DNA of 64,000 bases from JACCTH01 sp050741915 (GTDB lineage: Bacteria > Actinomycetota > Acidimicrobiia > Spongiisociales > ZC4RG35): NCBI GenBank assembly GCA_050741915.1, contig JBOGEX010000126.1, positions 21,521-85,520 of the forward strand, given 5' to 3'. The notes beneath the pieces were generated by a model. It was not told the origin of the DNA, ran no database searches, and saw only the letters and a program-made list of their open reading frames with translations. The position numbers and the translations under genes are program-made. Positions 58,444 through 64,000 of this stretch are shown here, piece after piece; position 1 is the first letter of the stretch; each line of letters begins with the position of its first letter.

Positions 58444-58449
58444 TAGACT
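58444..58449 (+). promoter_or_regulatory. -10 box before the CoxD gene (TAGACT), leaderless arrangement
   Basis: TAGACT, then 6 nt, then GTG 58456, in the 23-bp space after coxM. Suggests the maturation genes can be transcribed apart from coxSLM. Confidence 0.5.
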
Positions 58450-58455
58450 TTCCCG

Positions 58456-59337
58456 GTGGTCCCCGACTCCGTCGATGCGGTCGTCGCCGCGTTCGCCCGT
58501 ACCGGCTATGTGGCCGATCGCGGTCTGGCGGTCACCACCTATCTCGGTTTGAAGCTAGGCCGGCCTCTCTTTCTCGAGGGCGAAGCCGGGGTGGGCAAGA
58601 CAGAGGTGGCGAAGGTTCTCGCGGTGGTACTCGAGGCTGACCTGATACGGCTCCAGTGCTACGAGGGCCTCGATGCCAGCCAGGCGTTGTACGAGTGGGA
58701 TTACGCCCGCCAGATGCTGGCGATTCGCTTGATCGAGGCTCGAGGCGAGGGCAAAGAGGCCGATGTATCAGACATCATGAGTCGGGAGTTTCTTCGACCG
58801 CGGCCGCTTCTGCAGGCGATCGAATCTTCCGCGCTCGGCAAGAGTTCGGTTTTGCTCATCGATGAGCTCGATCGGGCCGATGAAGAGTTCGAGGCCTACC
58901 TGCTCGAGCTCCTTTCCGACTTTCAGGTGACACTTCCCGAGATCGGCACCATTCGAGCCGACGAGCCCCCGGTAGTCGTCATCACGTCCAACCGAACCCG
59001 CGAGATCCACGATGCCCTCAAGCGGCGATGCCTTTATCACTGGCTCGACTACCCCTCCGTTGAGCGAGAGGTGCAAATCCTGCGGGCTCGCCTGCCCGAG
59101 GTCGACGACACCTTGGCGCGACAGCTGGCTCTGGCCATGTCGGACTTGCGCGCCCTCGATCTGTTCAAGCCGCCCGGCGTGGCGGAAACCCTCGACTGGG
59201 CAGCAGCCCTGAAGGTGCTTTCTGCCACCCGTCTCGACCCGACCACGATCGATGAGAGCTTGGGCACCGTGTTGAAGTACCGCGAGGACATCGAGTCGGT
59301 TCGCCAGCACGGGCTCGAAGCCCTGGTGCACGAATGA
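58456..59337 (+). CDS. coxD: MoxR-family AAA+ ATPase (CoxD-like)
   Basis: A 293-residue AAA+: LFLEGEAGVGKTEVAKVLA (Walker A), RLQCYEGLDASQALYEW, SVLLIDELDRADEEFEAYLLELL (Walker B), VVITSNRTREIHDALKRRCLYHWLDYP (sensor 1). The CYEGLD motif is that of CoxD, which with CoxE matures the metal site of CO dehydrogenase-type enzymes. It is coupled to a peptidase gene (ATGA), which separates it from coxE. Confidence 0.88.
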   Translation: MVPDSVDAVVAAFARTGYVADRGLAVTTYLGLKLGRPLFLEGEAGVGKTEVAKVLAVVLEADLIRLQCYEGLDASQALYEWDYARQMLAIRLIEARGEGKEADVSDIMSREFLRPRPLLQAIESSALGKSSVLLIDELDRADEEFEAYLLELLSDFQVTLPEIGTIRADEPPVVVITSNRTREIHDALKRRCLYHWLDYPSVEREVQILRARLPEVDDTLARQLALAMSDLRALDLFKPPGVAETLDWAAALKVLSATRLDPTTIDESLGTVLKYREDIESVRQHGLEALVHE

Positions 59338-60554
59338 AGATGCTTCCTCTTCTCCTCGGTCTCTCCTTGGTCGCAGCGGGAATTCCGGCTCTCGCCCAGG
59401 AAGGTCCTGTAGAGGTCCCGGCGCGGCCGGCGCTGCTGCAGGTGCGTGAGAACGGAGGCTTGCGGCCCAACACCATGGCGATCGTGTCGGGAGCGGCGGC
59501 ACTAAACGGGGCATCCGTCACCGTCCTTGATCGAGTGACGCTTCGGTTGTGGTCGTTGCGGCGAGGTGAGACAGTCATCCAATCGGCGCCGCCTGGGTTC
59601 GGCTATCCGCTTCTCACCGGCGCCATCGATCCCGCCGCTCCCATCGTGAGCGATGCGGTGCGGGCGGCCTTGACGAGAGGTGAGGCAGCTCTCTCCGAGC
59701 TCAGCGCTTCGATCAGAGGTGCGGTGGTGGGTGACCTGCTCGACCTCGAGCCGCTAACCGGCGGAACTGTCGCAGTCCCGGTCGGCGCCATCGTCGCTGA
59801 TCAGGAACTGTTCGGGGCCGAGCTCATGGTCGCCAAGACCACGGCCGTCCAGCTCGGCATCGACCGTCCCTTTGCCATCATGGTCTACGGAGAAGGACTC
59901 GACCGAGTCGAAGCGTCCGTCCGCGGAAGCTTTTTCGATCCAGCCATTCGCATCCACGGATTGAGCGACGATGTGCTCACCGATCCAGTCCTTCCGATTG
60001 GCTTGGTCAAAGCCCGTTTCGGTGAGTTCGCCATCCGCGACGCTGGGGGAGACCAGGTCGAGATCGATCCGGCGTGGATTGAGGCCAACATCGTCGATGT
60101 CGACTTGGCACCCCTCGGACTCTTCCGTTGCCACCGGCTTCTGGTCCCGTATCTGCGAGGTGTGGTCTCCGAGCTCGAGCGGTCGAGCTTGATCTCCGCC
60201 CTCGATCCGGCCGACTTCCAACTCGCCGGCGGTTGTTACAACCCCCGCTTCAATCGGGGCGGTGATCCCGGCTACTCGCTCTCGCGCCATGCCTGGGGAA
60301 TTGCGATCGATCTCAACCCCTCGTCTAATCAGTATGGGGCTCCTCCGACGTTGCCCCTGGCGATCGTCGAGGTCTTTCGTCGCTGGGGATTCTCCTGGGG
60401 AGGCACCTGGAGCACGCCGGACGGAATGCATTTCGAGTGGCGCCAGCTCCCCCTGAGCTACTCGAGCAGCTGTGCCGAGCTGACGGTCATGCCCCTGTAC
60501 GCCGGCGGTCTCTGGTACCTGCGGCCCGCCGAGGGACATTGCCAGTCGGGGTGA
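59334..60554 (+). CDS. Exported M15-type (VanY-like) zinc carboxypeptidase
   Basis: A 406-residue protein with signal peptide (MLPLLLGLSLVAAGIPALA), an uncharacterised region (about 30-280) and a C-terminal M15 domain: LSRHAWGIAIDLNPSSN (His/Asp zinc ligands) and DGMHFEW (third ligand). M15 enzymes cleave D-Ala-D-Ala or similar peptides in the wall. It overlaps coxD (ATGA) and coxE (GTGA), so its presence inside a metal-enzyme maturation operon is odd but genetically tight. Lacks other peptidoglycan-binding motifs. Confidence 0.82.
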   Translation: MKMLPLLLGLSLVAAGIPALAQEGPVEVPARPALLQVRENGGLRPNTMAIVSGAAALNGASVTVLDRVTLRLWSLRRGETVIQSAPPGFGYPLLTGAIDPAAPIVSDAVRAALTRGEAALSELSASIRGAVVGDLLDLEPLTGGTVAVPVGAIVADQELFGAELMVAKTTAVQLGIDRPFAIMVYGEGLDRVEASVRGSFFDPAIRIHGLSDDVLTDPVLPIGLVKARFGEFAIRDAGGDQVEIDPAWIEANIVDVDLAPLGLFRCHRLLVPYLRGVVSELERSSLISALDPADFQLAGGCYNPRFNRGGDPGYSLSRHAWGIAIDLNPSSNQYGAPPTLPLAIVEVFRRWGFSWGGTWSTPDGMHFEWRQLPLSYSSSCAELTVMPLYAGGLWYLRPAEGHCQSG

Positions 60555-61711
60555 GGCCCACCGCCAGTCTCGAAGTGCTGGTGGGATTCTCGAGCCGTCT
60601 GCGTCACGAGGGACTCCCGGTGCCGGCGGGTACTACTGCCGACGTGGTGCGTGCCATCGACGAGGTCGGCCTCGCCCCACCGGGCGACGTCTTTTACGCC
60701 CTGCGAGCCGTCTGCTGTACAGACGTCATTCAGTATCCGCTTTTTACCCGCGTCTTCCTGGAGTTCTTCCGCGCCGAGACGGCGCCGGTGATCGTCAATG
60801 TCACTCAGAACGAGCGGGCGTGGTCCATCAAGTCCTCCGCTGAAGAAGGATCCGACGATGGCGAGGAGAGCCGGGTACGCACATCGGGAGCGTCGGCGAT
60901 CGAGCGGCTGCGCAACCGCGACTTTGCGACCCTCACCCCGAGAGAAGAGGCCGAAATCCGGGCCCTGATCGATGACATGATTTGGGAGCCCGCTCAGGCG
61001 CGGAGTCGTCGTCAACGACCCGCTCTCCACCGGGGGCGACCTGATCTCCGTCGAACCTTGCGGGGGACGGTTGGTCCCGAAGCCGACCTGATGCAGCTTG
61101 AGTTCGTGGAGCGCAAAAGACGCCGCCGCCCCCTGATTTTCATTGCTGACGTTTCGGGATCGATGGAGCGATACACCGAGATGCTGCTCTACTTCGCCCA
61201 TGCCGCCCGCGGGCGGCTCGGACGGCTGGAGGCCTTCGTCTTTGCCACTCACCTCACCAGGATCACGAGACAGCTCGAACGGCGTGACCCTTCCCGCGCT
61301 ATTGCCGAGGTGGCGGGAGCGGTGACTGATTGGTCGAGTGGGACCCGTATTGGCGACGCCATTGCCTCCTTCAATCAGCGCTGGTCGCGGCGGGTAGGTC
61401 GGGGCGGGCCAGTGGCGGTGGTGATCTCAGATGGGTGGGACCGAGGTGACCCGCTCCTTCTCGCCAATGAGATGGCGCGCCTCCATCGCAGCGTCCATAG
61501 GGTGATCTGGCTCAATCCCCTGGCCGGACGTGCCTCCTATGCCCCGCTCACCCGAGGGATGAAAGCCGCCCTTCCTTACGTTGATGATTTCCTGCCGGTT
61601 ACGAACTTTTCCAATCTCGAGAAGGTGGTGGCAGTGTTGGAGTCGATTTCTGGCCACACTCGTCCGGTCCCCGCCATCAAAACAATCAACGGTGGGGCCG
61701 TTCATGATTGA
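60551..61711 (+). CDS. coxE: VWA-domain maturation protein (CoxE-like)
   Basis: A 386-residue CoxE: N-terminal helical region (FSSRLRHEGLPVPAGTTADVVRAI, VFYALRAVCC), then the VWA domain with MIDAS PLIFIADVSGSMERY, TDWSSGTRIGDAI and VVISDGWDRGDP. It pairs with the MoxR ATPase to load the metal centre of Mo-hydroxylases. GTG 60551 overlaps the peptidase stop (GTGA); an earlier open frame to 60437 lies in the peptidase. Confidence 0.87.
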   Translation: MRPTASLEVLVGFSSRLRHEGLPVPAGTTADVVRAIDEVGLAPPGDVFYALRAVCCTDVIQYPLFTRVFLEFFRAETAPVIVNVTQNERAWSIKSSAEEGSDDGEESRVRTSGASAIERLRNRDFATLTPREEAEIRALIDDMIWEPAQARSRRQRPALHRGRPDLRRTLRGTVGPEADLMQLEFVERKRRRRPLIFIADVSGSMERYTEMLLYFAHAARGRLGRLEAFVFATHLTRITRQLERRDPSRAIAEVAGAVTDWSSGTRIGDAIASFNQRWSRRVGRGGPVAVVISDGWDRGDPLLLANEMARLHRSVHRVIWLNPLAGRASYAPLTRGMKAALPYVDDFLPVTNFSNLEKVVAVLESISGHTRPVPAIKTINGGAVHD

Positions 61712-62765
61712 AGAGCTTGAGCGCCGACGATCCTGGCTGGCAGAAGGTAAGAAAGTGGGCTTCGCCACTGTCGCTCGCGTTTCGGGATCGGCGCCGCGCC
61801 CGGTCGGCTCTCGATTCATGATCTCCTCAGCCGGGGAGATGGCAGGTTCGGTGTCGGGTGGCTGCGTGGAGAACGATGTGTTTCTCCGCTTACAGAAGGT
61901 CATGGAGGACGACCGTCCCGAACTAGTCGGCTACGGGATCGCCGACGAGGATGCCTTCGAGGTGGGACTGGCATGCGGTGGTCGCATTCAGGTCTTTCTC
62001 GAAGATCAAAGTTCCAATCCGGTACTCGATGCGGTCGAGGAGTTGCTGCAAGCGGATGGATACGGCTCATTCGTCACCATGGTGGGGGGCCCGGGTCTCG
62101 GTCAGAGCGCGCTTTTGGTCGACGGCCTGGTAAGCGAAGGAGGGATTCCGGCCGATGTCGAAGCAAGCGTGGCGGCCGATGCGAGTCGTTTGCTCGATCG
62201 AGGATTGAACCTGACCTTGGAGTACGGACCGCACGAGGTGTATATCGAGAGCGTTGCTCCCGCTCCTCGCATGGTCATCTTCGGGGCGGTCCACATCGCC
62301 CAGGAGTTGGTACCGATGGCCAGAAGACTCGGCTACCACGTGACTGTCAGCGACGCTCGCCCGGCCTTTCTCACCGAGGAGCGTTTTCCCGACGCCGACC
62401 AGCTTTTGAGCGGCTGGCCCGATCAACTGGATCTTGCTTTCGATCGCGGAACTGCCGTCGTCATCCTCAGTCATGACGCCCGTTTTGAAGACCCTCTCTG
62501 GCCGCAGCTGCTGGTTGGTGAGTTTGCTTACATCGGCGCTATGGGTAGCTCCAAGACTGCCCAACGGCGTCGAGAGCGGTTGGCAGCCGCCGGATTCGAT
62601 CCCCGATCCATCGATCGGATCCACGGGCCGATCGGGAAGGACATCGGCGCCAGCACCCCAGCCGAGATCGCGGTGGCGATCCTGGCGGAGGTGGTCTCCG
62701 CCACCAGACGCCCCGACTCCGAACTCGATCTCATCGGGACTGGCGGCTACTTGCCCGGCAACTGA
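61704..62765 (+). CDS. XdhC/CoxF-family Mo-cofactor maturation protein
   Basis: A 353-residue protein: ELERRRSWLAEGKKVGFATVARVSGSAPRPVGSRFM and SVSGGCVENDVFL (XdhC N-domain), then a Rossmann fold MVIFGAVHIAQELVPMARRLGYHVTVSDARPAF and AYIGAMGSSKTAQRRRERL (XdhC_C). XdhC-type proteins bind the pterin cofactor, add the sulfido ligand and insert it into the enzyme. ATG 61704 overlaps the coxE end. CoxF of CODH clusters belongs here. Confidence 0.9.
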   Translation: MIEELERRRSWLAEGKKVGFATVARVSGSAPRPVGSRFMISSAGEMAGSVSGGCVENDVFLRLQKVMEDDRPELVGYGIADEDAFEVGLACGGRIQVFLEDQSSNPVLDAVEELLQADGYGSFVTMVGGPGLGQSALLVDGLVSEGGIPADVEASVAADASRLLDRGLNLTLEYGPHEVYIESVAPAPRMVIFGAVHIAQELVPMARRLGYHVTVSDARPAFLTEERFPDADQLLSGWPDQLDLAFDRGTAVVILSHDARFEDPLWPQLLVGEFAYIGAMGSSKTAQRRRERLAAAGFDPRSIDRIHGPIGKDIGASTPAEIAVAILAEVVSATRRPDSELDLIGTGGYLPGN

Positions 62766-62784
62766 AGGGGGTAGCGTCGGGCGG

Positions 62785-63372
62785 GTGATTGCGGCGCTGG
62801 TGCTGGCCGGGGGAGGTTCGAAGAGACTCGGGCGACCCAAACAGATCGAGCCGTGGGGGGAGGGGACCCTCCTCGGTCACGTCCTGGCAGAGGTTGCCCA
62901 AGGGCCTTTCGATCATCGTTTTGTCGTTTTGGGCGCGGCCACAGATCGCATCCTCGACGTGGTCGACTTCACCGATTGGGTCGTCGTCGAAAACCTCGAG
63001 TGGGAGAGCGGGATGGCTTCATCGCTTCGTGTCGGGTTAGACGCGCTACTGCGATTCACTCGATCTGATTCAGTCGCCATTTTCCTCGGCGATCAACCGC
63101 AAATCGATCACGAGGTTGTGAATGCGCTTCTGAAAGCGCGCAGTCGCACGAAGCGACAGGTGATCGTGCCCAAGTATCGGTACGAGTGGGGGAATCCAGT
63201 GGTGGTTGAGCGACCGCTGTGGACGCGTCTGATGAGTCTGGAAGGTGATGCCGGTGCGAAGCCCCTTCTCAAGGCGCATCCCGAATGGGTGGAGGAGGTG
63301 TGGTTTGAAGCACGACCACCGCGCGATGTTGACACCGACGAAGACATTGAGGACTTGCGACCCAGGCGGTGA
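62785..63372 (+). CDS. MobA/MocA-like nucleotidyltransferase
   Basis: A 195-residue NTP-transferase: ALVLAGGGSKRLGRPKQ (nucleotide-binding GGxSxRxGxPK), MASSLRVGLDALL, VAIFLGDQPQID (metal Asp) and YEWGNPVVVERPLW. It probably makes molybdopterin cytosine dinucleotide (MocA type), the cofactor expected for CoxL-type enzymes. Starts at GTG 62785, 19 bp after XdhC; likely the last gene of the Mo-hydroxylase operon. Confidence 0.85.
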   Translation: MIAALVLAGGGSKRLGRPKQIEPWGEGTLLGHVLAEVAQGPFDHRFVVLGAATDRILDVVDFTDWVVVENLEWESGMASSLRVGLDALLRFTRSDSVAIFLGDQPQIDHEVVNALLKARSRTKRQVIVPKYRYEWGNPVVVERPLWTRLMSLEGDAGAKPLLKAHPEWVEEVWFEARPPRDVDTDEDIEDLRPRR

Positions 63373-63428
63373 GCGTTCCACTTCGGTAAAGTCGAACGCC
63401 TTCCGGGGCGTTGTGAAAAAGGAGCTAT

Positions 63429-63830
63429 GTGGCCCGAATCGATGAGATCGCTGGCATCGACGCAAAAGACGCCACCAAGCTTCGCAAGGCAGGAATCCGC
63501 ACCACGGAATCGCTATTGAAACGGGCCGGTACCAAAGGCGGGCGCGACCAGGTTGCCGGGGATATGGGATTCGAATCCGAGCAAGTTTTGCGCTGGGCGC
63601 AACGAGCCGACCTGATGCGAGTGAAGGGAATTGGCTCTGAGTACGCGCTCTTGCTGGAGACGTGTGGGGTGTGGACGATCAAGGACCTGCGGCGCCGCAA
63701 CGCCATGGCTTTGACCGCCAAGCTGGTCGACACCAACGGACGTAAACAGATGGTTCGCCGCCTTCCCACCGAAGCCATGGTCGAATCGTGGATCGAGGCG
63801 GCTACCCGCCTCGATCCAGCAGTTAGATAG
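63429..63830 (+). CDS. DUF4332 helix-hairpin-helix protein
   Basis: A 133-residue protein with two HhH-like units: IDEIAGIDAKDATKLRKAGIRTTESLLKRA and LMRVKGIGSEYALLLETCGVWTIKDLRRRN. DUF4332 is thought to bind DNA or act structurally; function unknown. Start GTG with AAAAAGGAG upstream. No signal peptide. The next gene follows after a GC-rich double hairpin. Confidence 0.82.
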   Translation: MARIDEIAGIDAKDATKLRKAGIRTTESLLKRAGTKGGRDQVAGDMGFESEQVLRWAQRADLMRVKGIGSEYALLLETCGVWTIKDLRRRNAMALTAKLVDTNGRKQMVRRLPTEAMVESWIEAATRLDPAVR

Positions 63831-63836
63831 CTGTTT

Positions 63837-63870
63837 CTCCCCCCGAAGGGGGGAGTACCGGCGTAGCCGG
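63837..63870. repeat. Double GC-rich hairpin between DUF4332 and the SerB-like gene
   Basis: CTCCCCCC (63837-63844) pairs with GGGGGGAG (63848-63855), loop GAA. CCGGC (63858-63862) pairs with GCCGG (63866-63870), loop GTA. No T-run follows; it looks like a REP-type element rather than a standard terminator. Confidence 0.65.
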
Positions 63871-63884
63871 GGAGGGGGCAATTG

Positions 63885-64000
63885 ATGGCTGAACGGCCCG
63901 GTCGCTCGACCATTCTCGTCCGCGTCTTCGGACCGGATGGTCCCGGTCTTACCGCCGGGTTGATGGGCGTCTTGAGTGCCGGCGGCTGTGAGCTCTACGA
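63885..64000 (+). CDS. ACT-domain protein, probably phosphoserine phosphatase SerB (5' part)
   Basis: The visible 38 residues (MAERPGRSTILVRVFGPDGPGLTAGLMGVLSAGGCELYD) are an ACT-domain start, the GPDxPGxTAxLM pattern found at the N-terminus of actinobacterial SerB proteins. GGAGG precedes the ATG. The gene runs past the window edge, so the phosphatase domain is unseen and the call is an inference; other ACT-domain proteins (glycine cleavage regulators) are possible. Confidence 0.6.
   Translation, partial: MAERPGRSTILVRVFGPDGPGLTAGLMGVLSAGGCELY

Overview
The window is a dense, high-GC bacterial chromosome segment, almost certainly from an Actinomycetota member and most likely class Acidimicrobiia. 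The reasons are: a clpS-DUF2017 pair, an F420-type luciferase-family oxidoreductase, a PspA/TPM-type membrane pair, many lipoproteins with Thr/Ala-rich linkers, an (Fe-S)-binding membrane reductase of the Rv0338c type, and several genes that look leaderless (a TANNNT box 6-8 nt before the start codon). No rRNA, tRNA, CRISPR array, phage gene or transposase was seen. No stretch longer than about 170 bp lacks a gene; the longest gaps are filled by inverted-repeat arrays.

Layout. 1-13.8 kb is housekeeping: a partial redoxin, a secreted BNR-repeat protein, an acyl-CoA carboxylase carboxyltransferase, uridine kinase, proC coupled to proline dehydrogenase, a peroxiredoxin, a TPM-like protein with PspA, a large membrane Fe-S oxidoreductase, prephenate dehydratase and clpS-DUF2017. 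13.8-30.5 kb is mixed metabolism: pirin, VOC protein, F420-type oxidoreductase, an AbiEi/DUF559 gene between 33-bp inverted repeats, methylmalonate-semialdehyde dehydrogenase, an HtrA-like protease, a pyrophosphatase-dihydropyrimidinase-lipoprotein operon, a four-gene ABC importer, a cupin-cyclase fusion, a GH1 beta-glucosidase and an RNA (uracil-5-)methyltransferase.

30.6-45.6 kb is the most striking region. A leftward gene run (deaminase, cupin, GntR regulator, two SDRs, class II aldolase-SDR fusion, PLP aminotransferase, nucleoside phosphorylase, winged-helix protein) is divergent from a rightward run (mtnA plus a BMP-type nucleoside ABC importer). The same perfect 13-bp palindrome, GTTGTCAGACAAC, lies in front of the GntR gene and at the mtnA/deaminase divergent start. 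I read this as one GntR-controlled system that imports a modified nucleoside (5'-methylthioadenosine, 5'-deoxyadenosine or similar), deaminates it, phosphorolyses it, isomerises the sugar phosphate and splits it with an aldolase. It resembles the DHAP shunt but uses deamination/phosphorolysis, a fused aldolase-dehydrogenase and dedicated uptake.

45.6-54.6 kb carries a CREST-type membrane protein, a YgjP-type metalloprotease, an ERCC4 nuclease, a class III aminotransferase, and a beta-ureidopropionase-type nitrilase coupled to a ThiY/SsuA-type ABC importer. Together with the dihydropyrimidinase and methylmalonate-semialdehyde dehydrogenase further left, these suggest a dispersed reductive pyrimidine-degradation pathway lacking a recognisable dihydropyrimidine dehydrogenase. 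54.6-63.4 kb is a molybdenum-hydroxylase operon (CoxS, form II CoxL, CoxM, CoxD, an M15 peptidase, CoxE, XdhC/CoxF, MobA-like). The window ends in a DUF4332 gene and the start of a SerB-like ACT-domain gene.

Three families of non-coding repeats stand out: 47-bp hairpins (three copies), four-site arrays with exact 30-bp spacing (two copies, both between convergent genes), and the 33-bp inverted repeats bounding the AbiEi/DUF559 gene.
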